A stretch of 64,000 nucleotides of DNA from the NCBI RefSeq assembly GCF_008274825.1, contig NZ_CP030848.1, positions 2,418,001 to 2,482,000 on the forward strand, in the 5' to 3' direction. The stretch is from Sphingobacterium hotanense. GTDB taxonomy: Bacteria; Bacteroidota; Bacteroidia; Sphingobacteriales; Sphingobacteriaceae. Within the stretch, counting starts at the first letter, position 1; every line of letters starts with the position of its first letter. Under the pieces are notes generated by a model. The model worked only from the letters and a program-made list of their open reading frames with translations. It did not search any database and was not told the DNA's origin. Both the position numbers and the translations under genes were made by a program. This document shows, piece by piece, positions 18,751 through 26,737 of the stretch.

Positions 18751-19800
18751 TTAAATTGATTGTTTTATTTGATTGCTATGCACTTCTTTCGCAAGAAATG
18801 TAATGTTATTTTCTACTTGTTTGATGATATGCTGCTTATAGTGAATATCATAAGTAAACTCAAAGTTAGCTAAACTATCGAACTTCCCTATAGGATTCAC
18901 AGCAACGGTATAATCAACAGCACCTTTGTAATTGTACTTTGTAATTTCATAGTGGTCCCCTTGCTCCGAAAGCGCGAACCAACAGCCCTCTCCCAGCCCA
19001 CCGAGCCAGGTGGCATGTTTTGGTACATGCGCCGGACGAGCTGGCTCGCCCAGCAAGCCTAGAACAGCATCTTGTGGGAGATCTTTTGATCGTTTGCTGG
19101 AAAAATTATCAGTCAGTTGATTGACTTGAAATTTCAACGACTCCTTACGGTTCATTTTCCATTCCTCTAAATGTTGCTTTGCATAACAATATACAATGCC
19201 ATCTAGGTTAGCGTTGACTACATTGCTCGTAGGGCTAGCCTTTAGCGACTCTGGGTATAATATTTTTGAAATCCGCTGGTCGTCCTGCATCATCCCTTCG
19301 ACAAGAATTTGAGCAACATAGCGTGAACAACTGTTATTTCTAGCGGCTAAAGCGCCGTAAAGTACTGGCCCCTTGTTGACCAAGGCTTCTGCATATGCCG
19401 CTGCTTTCTGAAAGCTTATATCTTGAGAAACAGAACATAATAGTCTTCCTCCGCCATGTGTTGCTTCTTCCATCATCGAAAGTTCTGCTAGAATCTCCTC
19501 TAAGTTCATCAGCTCTTTCGCAGTGGAAAATTGGGCAAGGGTATGTACTTTCAGTCTAGGATCGAATGCTGCCGAGCGCGCGCGTCCGTAGCCACGGGGA
19601 CAGATGTATCGACCAAAGTCAAAGTACTTTACTTGTCCAGAATTTCTTTCAATCAGCAAGATAGCCGCATGTCCAATCCTGAAGTTCAAGTTTTTTACAA
19701 TACCTAATGCTTTCAACACTTTAAACCACAATTCATCACCCCGCGCCGTTTGATCTGGCCAGGCAATGGGAATAGCGATATCTTGATAGGTATGCATCAT
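18751..19800 (-). CDS. Papain-like-fold protein of unknown function (possibly DUF6695)
   Basis: This 349-residue protein has no signal peptide and is probably cytoplasmic. A conserved-looking N-terminal block reads RIGHAAILLIERNSGQ, then YFDFGRYICPRGYGR. About 120 residues later comes NNSCSRYVAQILVEG. A GHA motif followed downstream by an N-x-C-x-R-Y helix is the pattern of permuted NlpC/P60 or LRAT-like enzymes, with His and Cys as catalytic pair. This is my inference. It would make the protein an amidase, peptidase or acyltransferase. The family may be DUF6695 of Bacteroidota (from memory). Its ATG overlaps the stop of the PLP-enzyme gene (ATGA), and panD follows 17 nt downstream. Confidence 0.7.
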   Translation of the reverse strand: MMHTYQDIAIPIAWPDQTARGDELWFKVLKALGIVKNLNFRIGHAAILLIERNSGQVKYFDFGRYICPRGYGRARSAAFDPRLKVHTLAQFSTAKELMNLEEILAELSMMEEATHGGGRLLCSVSQDISFQKAAAYAEALVNKGPVLYGALAARNNSCSRYVAQILVEGMMQDDQRISKILYPESLKASPTSNVVNANLDGIVYCYAKQHLEEWKMNRKESLKFQVNQLTDNFSSKRSKDLPQDAVLGLLGEPARPAHVPKHATWLGGLGEGCWFALSEQGDHYEITKYNYKGAVDYTVAVNPIGKFDSLANFEFTYDIHYKQHIIKQVENNITFLAKEVHSNQIKQSI

Positions 19801-20774
19801 AATATATCAAATGCTTTAGTGGTTTCCTGTTGATTGTTATTGTATAATTTCTGTAAATAACGATCTCCATGATCTGGAAAATATAAAACAACATGATCAT
19901 CATGCTTAAAGTTCATGTGACTCAAGTTCTGCTCGACAGCAGCCAACACTGCCGCACTGGAGAAGCCTATCAATTGATCCGTATCAGCTCTATAATCTTG
20001 CGCAGCGCGCTTTGAAGATTCTGCGTCTATTTGATAAATTGCATCAACCGCCTGTACATCGAAAGTTCCTGGTATAAAAGTTCTACCAATCCCTTCGATC
20101 GCGTCGTGAACTACACCCGTGTTTTCTACTTTACCATGTTCTAGAAAAGTTTGATATACGGAGTTCGTAGGCTCCACGCCTAATATTTTAATATTTTTCT
20201 CTTGTTCCTTCAAATATCTTCCGATTCCTGAAATAGTACCGCCTGTACCAACTCCTGCAATCACGTGGGTGACTTGATGATTGGTCTGCTCCCATATCTC
20301 CGGACCGGTTGTTTTATAATGTGCCTTTATGTTCGCTGAATTGTAATATTGATTAGTAAAATAAGCGTTCTCGTGGTTGGCTGCGTAAGCCTGCGCTTGA
20401 TACTGAGTTGAATTGAATACATGTAAGCCAAATGAGTTATCACAGATTTCAATGGACGCCCCATATGCTTCCAATAACGCCCTCTTTTCTTCGGAACAGG
20501 ACTTAGAGACGAAAATCTTTGCTCTGCATCCCAATTCTTTAGCCATCAGAGCGATACTGATTCCAGTATTCCCGCTACTCGCCTCCACAATTGTCCCTCC
20601 GGGCTGTATTTTATTCCCTTTGATTGCCTCTTCTAACATAAAATACGCAGCCCTGTCCTTAGATGACTTCCCAGGATTGCAGCTTTCATCTTTCATATAG
20701 ATGTTGGTGCTGAACTTATTGGATAAGTGCTCACATCGTCTCAAAGGTGTATTGCCAATTTTTTTTTCGATCAA
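19797..20774 (-). CDS. Cysteine-synthase-family PLP enzyme
   Basis: The 325-residue protein is a fold-type II PLP enzyme of the O-acetylserine sulfhydrylase/cystathionine beta-synthase family. Lys39 in NPGKSSKDR is the expected Schiff-base lysine. SSGNTG near 65-70 binds the substrate carboxylate, and GVGTGGT near 175 binds the cofactor phosphate. The usual C-terminal GISSGA motif is changed to GFSSAA, so its substrate may differ from classical CysK. It is the first gene of a tightly coupled operon with the papain-like protein and PanD. Likely chemistry is beta-replacement on an activated serine, yielding cysteine or another beta-substituted alanine. The true product is unknown. Confidence 0.85.
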   Translation of the reverse strand: MIEKKIGNTPLRRCEHLSNKFSTNIYMKDESCNPGKSSKDRAAYFMLEEAIKGNKIQPGGTIVEASSGNTGISIALMAKELGCRAKIFVSKSCSEEKRALLEAYGASIEICDNSFGLHVFNSTQYQAQAYAANHENAYFTNQYYNSANIKAHYKTTGPEIWEQTNHQVTHVIAGVGTGGTISGIGRYLKEQEKNIKILGVEPTNSVYQTFLEHGKVENTGVVHDAIEGIGRTFIPGTFDVQAVDAIYQIDAESSKRAAQDYRADTDQLIGFSSAAVLAAVEQNLSHMNFKHDDHVVLYFPDHGDRYLQKLYNNNQQETTKAFDIL

Positions 20775-20950
20775 AATGCTTGTTAAGTTTAAATTTGATT
20801 TCTCTGTAAATAAACGTGTATTACCTGATATTATTTCACAAAAATCATTCTACAGAATTAATAACAATTAATTCGTTACAAATGTTCTTCATTTTGGTCC
20901 ATGTTTTTCATTACACCGATTTTTCATAGATTTGTTTCAAATGAAAGCAT

Positions 20951-21253
20951 ATGAAACCAAAAACCATCATAGTAGCTATAGTTTTAGCGCTCCTAATAGT
21001 TATCTTATTCAATAACAAAGAAGAAGCCAGTTTTTGGTTATTTGGGGAAATTAGAACGTCGAAGTTATTCATTCTAGGAGTCTTTTTCCTGATTGGTGTT
21101 GTCGTAGGCGGAATTCTGTTCCGGAAAAAAAACAAGCATCCGAAAGAGTATGGAGTCACAAATCCCCATGCGCCGATACAGTCCGACGAAGAGTTTTTAG
21201 GTCAGGATGATGGTTTATCGGATGAAGACCGGGAATATATCCGTAGAGATTAA
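20951..21253 (+). CDS. LapA-like (DUF1049-type) small membrane protein
   Basis: This 100-residue protein has two membrane helices (about 5-20 and 38-56) joined by a short hairpin (NNKEEASFWLFGEIRTS). The asparagine-rich turn and the FWLFG motif match the LapA domain. The tail is polar and acidic. LapA proteins are linked to lipopolysaccharide assembly in other bacteria. Whether that holds here is unknown. It is transcribed divergently from the PLP-enzyme operon and ends at a bidirectional terminator shared with the ribbon-helix-helix gene. Confidence 0.75.
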   Translation: MKPKTIIVAIVLALLIVILFNNKEEASFWLFGEIRTSKLFILGVFFLIGVVVGGILFRKKNKHPKEYGVTNPHAPIQSDEEFLGQDDGLSDEDREYIRRD

Positions 21254-21262
21254 ACAAATAAA

Positions 21263-21298
21263 AAAGCGATCAGGAATTATCCTGATCGCTTTCTTTTT
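21263..21298. terminator. Bidirectional terminator overlapping the RHH gene stop
   Basis: Perfect 12-bp stem AAAGCGATCAGG/CCTGATCGCTTT with a 6-nt loop and T-rich flanks on both sides. The last codons and stop of the minus-strand RHH gene lie inside the stem. Confidence 0.88.
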
Positions 21299-21458
21299 TA
21301 GATTTAACATTTGTTTTTTTTAGCCTTCCAGCTTTCTGAAGGCTGGAATGGATAAGGTATTCGACTTGGCCATTGACACTTCTGAATTCATCGTGCGCCC
21401 ACTTTTCCAATTGTTTATATAGTTCGTCATCAACACGGATTACAAAACTCTTCTTCAT
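21270..21458 (-). CDS. Arc-like ribbon-helix-helix DNA-binding protein
   Basis: The 62-residue protein begins KKSFVIRVDDELYKQLEKWA and continues FRSVNGQVEYLIHSSLQ. This is a beta strand followed by two helices, as in Arc/MetJ-type repressors that act as dimers. The tail is Lys/Ser-rich. It starts 42 nt after the SPFH protein gene and is probably co-transcribed. SPFH-RHH pairing recurs in bacteria (family knowledge, not checked here). Its stop codon TGA lies within the transcription terminator hairpin. Confidence 0.85.
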   Translation of the reverse strand: MKKSFVIRVDDELYKQLEKWAHDEFRSVNGQVEYLIHSSLQKAGRLKKTNVKSKKESDQDNS

Positions 21459-21499
21459 GATATCATTTTTTTAAATCGTAGCCTACTCCGGCCAACCGT

Positions 21500-22372
21500 C
21501 TAGTTATATAGTGTTCCAGCATTGACTACGGGCTGGGCCGCCTTCTCGCCGCATAATACGACCATCAGGTTGCTTACCATAGCTGCTTTTCTCTCATCGT
21601 CCAACTCCACAATATTTTCCGCAGACAGCTTCTTCAAAGCCATATCGACCATTCCCACAGCACCCTCAACAATCTTTGCTCTAGCGGCAACAATAGCGGT
21701 AGCCTGCTGGCGTTGAAGCATAGCGCCAGCGATTTCTGCAGCATAGGCTAAGTGAGTTATGCGGGCTTCTTCAACGATTACACCAGCTTTCGCTAAACGC
21801 TCCGTCAATTCCTTTTCTAGGATCGCATTTACTGCATCTCCGCCTTCGCGTAAAGTAATCTCGGCATTTTCGTCTTCAAAGTTATCATAAGCAAAGCTTA
21901 CCGCCAAGTGACGAACTGCAGCCTCACTCTGCACGCGTACATAATCGTTATAGCTTTGCACGTCATAAGCTGCTTTGAAGGTATCTCCTACTTTCCAAAC
22001 GATTACAGCAGCAATCTCGATTGGATTACCCATCTTATCATTCACCTTTAGGGTATGCCCCTGTAGGTTTTCTGATCTTAAGCTTATCCGTTGTGCCGTA
22101 AAGAACGGGTTGATAAAAAATAGTCCGTTGTCTTTAATAGTTCCCTGATATTTACCGAACAAGTTCAATACCCTTGAGTGATTGGGATTTACAATCAATA
22201 GTCCCTTGATGATTACAATGAACACAATGAACGCTAAAAATACTAGAATAAGTCCTAACATTTTATTGTCTGTTGTGACGGCCATGTATAGGGAATACAC
22301 TCCTCCTGCAACTGTTAACAATAAGATTAACAGTGCTAAATAGCCTGATGCGGGTTTGATAATTCTTTCCAT
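21500..22372 (-). CDS. SPFH/Band 7 (prohibitin-like) membrane protein
   Basis: SPFH proteins form large oligomers in membrane microdomains and often hold proteases. The 290-residue protein has two N-terminal helices (about 13-30 and 38-62). A Band 7 domain then starts at NPNHSRVLNLFGKYQG (about 64-225). A coiled Ala-rich segment (QRQQATAIVAARAKIVEGA) completes it. The layout is complete and the frame intact. It is the first gene of a two-gene unit with the RHH protein. Confidence 0.9.
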   Translation of the reverse strand: MERIIKPASGYLALLILLLTVAGGVYSLYMAVTTDNKMLGLILVFLAFIVFIVIIKGLLIVNPNHSRVLNLFGKYQGTIKDNGLFFINPFFTAQRISLRSENLQGHTLKVNDKMGNPIEIAAVIVWKVGDTFKAAYDVQSYNDYVRVQSEAAVRHLAVSFAYDNFEDENAEITLREGGDAVNAILEKELTERLAKAGVIVEEARITHLAYAAEIAGAMLQRQQATAIVAARAKIVEGAVGMVDMALKKLSAENIVELDDERKAAMVSNLMVVLCGEKAAQPVVNAGTLYN

Positions 22373-22566
22373 CTTATTAGATTAAAGTGATATTAATTTG
22401 ATATCACTAGTATATCAAATATTTTACAAGAATTATGTATGTGGGTGTAATTATTTTTTAACTCCGCTATTGAAGAATGTGGTTCACAGCAGCTTTAAAG
22501 CATGAAATTTTATTCCTTTTAAAATGAGGGACTTTCGACTTTTTTGTAAAAAAAAGCTGCTCAGAA

Positions 22567-22597
22567 TTTGCAATTAAAGGCAAAAGCGCTACCTTTG
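22567..22597 (+). promoter_or_regulatory. Consensus promoter of tRNA-Lys
   Basis: TTTG (22567-22570), exactly 19 nt, then TACCTTTG (22590-22597). This is a perfect match to the Bacteroidota TTTG-N19-TAnnTTTG promoter, about 43 nt before the tRNA. Confidence 0.8.
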
Positions 22598-22640
22598 CAT
22601 CACTTCAAACAACGAAGGGTACTACAAAAAACAAGTACAA

Positions 22641-22713
22641 GATTCCGTAGCTCAGCTGGTAGAGCAATACACTTTTAATGTATGGGTCCTGGGTTCGAAT
22701 CCCAGCGGGATCA
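22641..22713 (+). tRNA. tRNA-Lys(TTT)
   Basis: The 73-nt cloverleaf has acceptor arms GATTCCG/CGGGATC with one G-U pair, D-stem GCTC/GAGC, anticodon stem ATACA/TGTAT with loop CTTTTAA (anticodon TTT at 22674-22676) and T-arm GGGTTCGAATCCC. The CCA end is not encoded. A perfect promoter precedes it and a terminator follows. The insertion sequence and the integrase gene of a mobilizable island lie immediately downstream. Confidence 0.97.
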
Positions 22714-22714
22714 C

Positions 22715-22743
22715 AAAAGGCGCTAGAGATAGCGCCTTTTCTC
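22715..22743 (+). terminator. Terminator of tRNA-Lys
   Basis: Perfect stem AAAAGGCGCT/AGCGCCTTTT with a 6-nt loop, directly after the tRNA. Confidence 0.88.
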
Positions 22744-22814
22744 GTCTAAATAGCCGGAAAACCGCCGTCAGGATAAATTTTGGATCATACCGAAAGTTTG
22801 GGGGGTAAAGATTT

Positions 22815-23798
22815 TTAAGCATACAATTTCATCACTCTGTACAGGAAGAATGTTGTGTCCCTAACGCCACGGAAGACGCTCCTGAAAGCTTTGAGTTTTG
22901 CATTGAATGATTCTGCCGATGCATTAGTACTTCTGTTGTCGAAGTAATGGAGAATGTATTGATGATGAGCTGCAATGGATCTTGCTACGCTCTCAAAGGA
23001 AGCAATGCCCGCATTCTCAACCTGATTATGCCACAGGCCTAGTTTGGTAAATGCGACCTTTTTGTCCCGGCATTTGTTGAAGATGTCTCCTAAGGCAATT
23101 CCAAGATCATAAGCCTGTTTTAGCTTAGGAAACCGCAGGAACAGCAATTCAGCCCGGTTTTTCTGGCTTTCTGACCATCGGCTAGGATGCTTGAACAAGA
23201 GGTGTCTGGATCTAGCCAATAGCTGTTTGAGCGTATCGCCATTGGGCAATAACTCGGGTTCATATGGGGTTCCTCGCTTTCGCGATTCCATTATCTTCTT
23301 GCTTTCTGCATCCAAGACTTCCCAACGATATTTGATACGGAGTTCCTGAACGGCATCGTAAGCTAACTTTTGGACATGGAACCGATCGACCACACGCCTG
23401 GCATTCCTGAAACATCTACGGATAGCCTTGGCCATGTTGGGAGCCATATCCATGGTCACCTCCTTTACCTTATTCCTTGATCGCAAGGGTATTCGCTCGA
23501 TAACAGCTATGATATCCTCAGCCTTTGTGCCTTTAATAGTTGCTAGGATCGTCCCTTTACGGCCTTTTGCCGATTTACTGCTAACAATGGTATATAATTC
23601 ACCGTTGCTAAAGCTGGTCTCATCGATGCTCAGGTGTTCCGAGATGTTTTCAGGGAACAATGTCCAGCTCTCTGCATGCGGCTTTTGGTCCCAATCATGG
23701 AAATCACTGAGGTGGTTCTTGTACTGATCCTGTAGTTGCTTGCCGTCCATTTGGAAGAACAGACCTACCAATTGGGCGCTTACAGGATGGTTATCCAA
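22815..23798 (-). CDS. ISAon1-type transposase, catalytic ORF
   Basis: This 327-residue frame carries the transposase core. LSIDETSF near residue 54 gives the first acidic residue, VTMDMAPNMAKAIRR the second and VVDRFHVQKLA follows. SAESFNAKLKAFRSV near the C-terminus gives the catalytic Glu. These are the ISL3-family blocks. The frame opens with TTG and has no good ribosome binding site. It overlaps the upstream ORF by 8 nt in the +1 frame, so it is probably made as a fusion by frameshifting. Frame and motifs are intact. Confidence 0.85.
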   Translation of the reverse strand: MDNHPVSAQLVGLFFQMDGKQLQDQYKNHLSDFHDWDQKPHAESWTLFPENISEHLSIDETSFSNGELYTIVSSKSAKGRKGTILATIKGTKAEDIIAVIERIPLRSRNKVKEVTMDMAPNMAKAIRRCFRNARRVVDRFHVQKLAYDAVQELRIKYRWEVLDAESKKIMESRKRGTPYEPELLPNGDTLKQLLARSRHLLFKHPSRWSESQKNRAELLFLRFPKLKQAYDLGIALGDIFNKCRDKKVAFTKLGLWHNQVENAGIASFESVARSIAAHHQYILHYFDNRSTNASAESFNAKLKAFRSVFRGVRDTTFFLYRVMKLYA

Positions 23799-24144
23799 AT
23801 ATCTTCTTTAAAAAAAGCCCGAATTCCGTAGTCATTCGAGCGCCCTCACGCACCAGGTTCCAATCTCTCGTGATGATCTCTCCTGTATCCAAGACTGTCC
23901 AGCGACGGCGACGGATATGTAGCGTAACTTTCTGACCTCGAATAGGAAAGTCCGAAATCTCAGTAGAAGGCATAAACCCCTTTGACTCCAACTTGCTGTT
24001 CTCATAGCCTGTCGGAGCAATATTAAGTTCATCTAAATAAATATGGAGTTGATTGTCGACCTGATCGACTTCTAAAATCTGGAAGTATTCCAAAAGCCCT
24101 TCGGGCATCAATAGGGATAGTAATTTACGTTCGGCTTCTTGCAA
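23791..24144 (-). CDS. ISAon1-type transposase, N-terminal ORF
   Basis: This 117-residue ORF supplies the N-terminal region of the same transposase (RGQKVTLHIRRRRWTVLDTG, a DNA-binding-like segment). A run of seven T followed by AAAG (minus strand, 23816-23807) lies just before its stop and is a plausible slippage site into the catalytic ORF. The two-ORF arrangement is usual for ISAon1-type elements, so it is probably not a mutation. Confidence 0.8.
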   Translation of the reverse strand: MQEAERKLLSLLMPEGLLEYFQILEVDQVDNQLHIYLDELNIAPTGYENSKLESKGFMPSTEISDFPIRGQKVTLHIRRRRWTVLDTGEIITRDWNLVREGARMTTEFGLFLKKIFG

Positions 24145-24240
24145 GGGATATCTGTATTAAGGACGCTAAACTAACAAATTTTTAACATTCCCCCCAAGAA
24201 TTCAGCTTGATCCTAATTTACCATAATTGGTTAATCGAAA

Positions 24241-24291
24241 TGGTGCCCAAACTGGTGCCCTTTTTTGATTCGTAAATTAGGGCACCAGTTT
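24241..24291. repeat. Inverted and direct repeats upstream of the integrase
   Basis: AAACTGGTGCCC (24249-24260) and GGGCACCAGTTT (24280-24291) form a perfect 12-bp inverted repeat. A further direct copy of TGGTGCCC lies at 24241-24248. The three sites are spaced like integrase arm or regulator binding sites. The element end (att) is expected nearby. No matching copy was found at the far side of the island. Confidence 0.65.
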
Positions 24292-24355
24292 TTGACAGTA
24301 AGTTTTGAATTGGATAATAAGAACATTTTCTAAACATCAAAAAAAATTAAAGAAA

Positions 24356-25648
24356 ATGAAAAGCAATCAAAAACTCACGGTGCTATTTTGGCACCGAAAA
24401 TCAAAAGCCGACAACAAAGGCCTTGCCCCGATCTTCTGCAGGATTTCCATTGACGGCTTCAACGTCGAATTTTCCATCGGGAAAAAAGTCAGTTTTGAGC
24501 ATTGGGATCCATCCTCAAAACGTGTGGTTTCAGGAATACAAGCTAAGCAGATCAATAAGCGGATCTCCGAGATCTCAACCGATTTAGATCGTCATTTCGC
24601 CATGTTGCAACTCCAACATGCCTATGTCACACCAATGATGGTCAGAAATGTATTCTACGGTCTGCCTGCTGATCACAAAAAAGGGAATCCAAAACAAATC
24701 CGAACGGTCTCCTGCAACCTTTTACAATTAACCGAAAAATATATTGCGGACTTCCAGACGATGGTTACAAAAGGTCTCCGTTCGGCGCAGACGCTTCGAC
24801 AGTGGAGAGCCACTTACAACAAAATTCAAGAATTCGTCCAACATGAATATCGGAATATGGATATTGAAATAAAGGAAATTGAATACTCTTTTGCATCTAG
24901 ATTTTATCGTTATTTGACCATAGAGCGGGAAAGAGTCATTGGGGAAGCTGCTGCAAAAAAACAGATCAAAAACACCAAACAGATTTTGACTTTGGCGGAA
25001 TCCGAAGGATACATTGAAAAAAATCCGATCCAAAGATTCCGATGTGGTGGTGACGACACGGACATCTTGCCATTAGAACTCGAACAGGTCAGATCCATCT
25101 GGGAAAAGGAAATTTGTCTAAAGCGCCTTGAAGAAGTTCGTGACGTTTTTGTTTTTCAGTGCTTTACTGGATTCGCCTTTCAGGATGTCTATGCTTTAAA
25201 TGTTAAACACATCCTAAATATTGGTCTTAAACAAGAAAGCTGGATTATCAAGGAACGAGGAAAAACGGGAGTGCCCGAAATGGTTCCCGTCATGCCTATA
25301 GTCGAAGAGATTATCGAAAAATATAAAAACCATCCCTGTAGAACTGTTCTGGGACGCCTGCTCCCTGTCAACAGCAACGCTCGATATAATGGATACCTCA
25401 AAAAGCTTGCTGTCTTATGTGGTCTCGATAGAGAGCTTAATACGCACCTTGCTAGACACACCTTTGCCGACATGATGTTAAATGTCATGGGGTTCTCCCT
25501 AGAGGAGGTCAGTAAAATGCTCGGACATCGTAGTATTCGTACCACTCAACGTTACGCGAAAGTCAAAAAGAATAAAATAAGCAAGACCTGGGAAAATGTA
25601 AGAGAAAAAATCTTTACCCCAGAGGGAAAACTCCGTACGATTTCTTAG
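24356..25648 (+). CDS. Tyrosine site-specific integrase
   Basis: The integrase would insert and excise the island. The start is taken at ATG 24356 (AAAGAAAATG), giving 430 residues. It has an arm-binding N-terminal domain, a SAM-like core-binding domain (about 110-220) and a C-terminal catalytic domain. Visible catalytic residues are the box II HLARHTF (His, Arg), LGHRSIRTTQRYA with its His and the nucleophile Tyr. The usual box I Arg is not obvious (CFTGFAFQDV), as also known for IntDOT-type enzymes of Bacteroides. The gene faces into the island and ends at a terminator. Confidence 0.92.
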   Translation: MKSNQKLTVLFWHRKSKADNKGLAPIFCRISIDGFNVEFSIGKKVSFEHWDPSSKRVVSGIQAKQINKRISEISTDLDRHFAMLQLQHAYVTPMMVRNVFYGLPADHKKGNPKQIRTVSCNLLQLTEKYIADFQTMVTKGLRSAQTLRQWRATYNKIQEFVQHEYRNMDIEIKEIEYSFASRFYRYLTIERERVIGEAAAKKQIKNTKQILTLAESEGYIEKNPIQRFRCGGDDTDILPLELEQVRSIWEKEICLKRLEEVRDVFVFQCFTGFAFQDVYALNVKHILNIGLKQESWIIKERGKTGVPEMVPVMPIVEEIIEKYKNHPCRTVLGRLLPVNSNARYNGYLKKLAVLCGLDRELNTHLARHTFADMMLNVMGFSLEEVSKMLGHRSIRTTQRYAKVKKNKISKTWENVREKIFTPEGKLRTIS

Positions 25649-25656
25649 GAAACAAA

Positions 25657-25690
25657 AACCTCCTAAAAACTTTTTTTTAGGAGGTTATTT
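25657..25690. terminator. Terminator after the integrase
   Basis: Perfect 12-bp stem AACCTCCTAAAA/TTTTAGGAGGTT with a short T-rich loop. It also works for the convergent minus-strand genes. Confidence 0.85.
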
Positions 25691-25705
25691 CAATTTTGAA
25701 TTCCA

Positions 25706-25900
25706 TCATTTCTTGCTTATTATCCAATTCCACGCGAGAGCTTTCCAGTTGCTGAGCAGATTTCCGTAGGAATTCATCCAGTTCCTTTCACTATAATAAT
25801 CAAAAAAACTTTTTGCAACAAGTTGCGATTGCCCCTTCTCAAAAAAGTAAATTTTTACATATTGCCATTTTGGGGGAACGGCACGTCCGAGGCCACTCAT
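25706..25900 (-). CDS. Small island protein coupled to the HTH gene
   Basis: The 64-residue protein starts one base after the stop of the HTH gene (TAA-G-ATG), a coupled arrangement that supports it being real. It is aromatic-rich: KWQYVKIYFFEKGQSQ and YSERNWMNSYGNLLSNWK, ending NWIISKK. Similar Trp/Tyr-patterned tails occur in small proteins of Bacteroidota mobile elements. I cannot assign a function. Confidence 0.65.
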   Translation of the reverse strand: MSGLGRAVPPKWQYVKIYFFEKGQSQLVAKSFFDYYSERNWMNSYGNLLSNWKALAWNWIISKK

Positions 25901-25901
25901 C

Positions 25902-26195
25902 TTACGATCGACATTTAAACTGATTGTTACTAAAAAGACTTTTTAAATCCTCTGGATCATAATAGATGTTCCCTCCTATTTTAGTGTATTTGAGTAAACC
26001 ACTTTCCCTAACAGCCTGAAGCTTCCCGGGAGAAAAGCCCAATAGGGCTCTGACCTCTGCCGATTTCAACCATCTATGAACAGGTGAGTTCAAATTACGC
26101 TCGGTTCCAATCCGCTTAATACATTCTAAAATCTCGGATTTTGCAGTCTCTAGGTCTTCGATCGTGACGATCTGATCTTTCCTTAAATTTCTCAT
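25902..26195 (-). CDS. Excisionase-like helix-turn-helix protein
   Basis: This 97-residue protein carries a MerR/Xis-like winged helix in its second half. WLKSAEVRALLGFSPGKLQA is followed by LLKYTKIGGNIYYDPEDLKS. Such proteins sit next to integrases of Bacteroidota mobilizable elements and act as excision or transfer regulators. It precedes the coupled 64-residue gene, and both converge on the integrase. Confidence 0.85.
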   Translation of the reverse strand: MRNLRKDQIVTIEDLETAKSEILECIKRIGTERNLNSPVHRWLKSAEVRALLGFSPGKLQAVRESGLLKYTKIGGNIYYDPEDLKSLFSNNQFKCRS

Positions 26196-26316
26196 ATTGT
26201 TCTAATTAAGTTTCCATTGAGAAATTAATTTAGAACGAAAAAATGAGATTAACACCACCTCTGCAAAAGTGTGCATAGGATGGCCGACTGATCAGAAAAG
26301 CTAAAAAATGTTGTAG

Positions 26317-26724
26317 TTACTTATTTCGCAAGAGCTCTTCTAAATAAGAAACTTTATCTTTCTCGGCTTGAAGTAAACGTTCGTAAAGTTCAACTAATTT
26401 ATCAGTAGTATTAAACGTCGGCAAGTAATTGGCGGAACTTGCAATAAGCGTTGAATTATCGCTACTATTATTATTGAATGTGTTATTGATAATATTGAAT
26501 ACCGCTTCCTCACTAAAATTCTCTATAGCTTCGGGAGTTACCCCCAAGATTTTGGCTACCTGAGCTAACAAATCTGACTCGATTGTAGCACTTTTCTCAA
26601 TATTGGAGACTGTCTGCTGACTTACGCCCAATTCCATTGCCAGAGCTTCTTGTTTCATCCCCCGCAATTCACGAATGCGGCTGACTTTTCTTCCTATATG
26701 GTTTGTCGTGTTAGTTGTACTCAT
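26317..26724 (-). CDS. XRE-family regulator with a C-terminal coiled coil
   Basis: This 135-residue protein has an XRE helix-turn-helix at about 10-65 (KVSRIRELRGMKQEALAMEL, then GVSQQTVSNIEKS). An Asn/Ser-rich linker follows, then a heptad-like C-terminal helix (KLVELYERLLQAEKDKVSYL) likely to dimerise. Proteins of this kind are common island regulators. A perfect -7 element lies only 5 nt before the ATG, so the mRNA may be leaderless. It is divergent from the cargo genes and may repress them. Confidence 0.88.
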   Translation of the reverse strand: MSTTNTTNHIGRKVSRIRELRGMKQEALAMELGVSQQTVSNIEKSATIESDLLAQVAKILGVTPEAIENFSEEAVFNIINNTFNNNSSDNSTLIASSANYLPTFNTTDKLVELYERLLQAEKDKVSYLEELLRNK

Positions 26725-26729
26725 AAGTC

Positions 26730-26737
26730 CAAAGTTA
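26730..26737 (-). promoter_or_regulatory. Possible -7 element of the XRE gene
   Basis: TAACTTTG matches TAnnTTTG exactly, but a TTTG box 19 nt upstream is missing. It lies 5 nt before the start codon at 26724, which would give a leaderless or near-leaderless transcript. Confidence 0.4.

Larger units (their letters stand above)
22782..24213 (-). mobile_element. ISAon1-type (ISL3-related) insertion sequence
   Basis: Imperfect inverted ends frame two transposase genes. The left end reads GGATCATACCGAAAGTTTGG and the right end, on the minus strand, GGATCAAGCTGAATTCTTGG; both then run into GGGG. Length is about 1.43 kb. I found no clear 8-bp target duplication: the flanks TAAATTTT and TAATTTAC agree only in part, so the exact ends may differ by a few bases. 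The element separates tRNA-Lys from the integrase gene. Confidence 0.75.

Noticed and set aside
22641..22713. tRNA-Lys 3' end as the island attachment site
   Set aside because: The tRNA and its terminator are intact, an IS lies between it and the integrase, and I found no second copy of the tRNA 3' end up to 33.4 kb. It remains possible but is unsupported.
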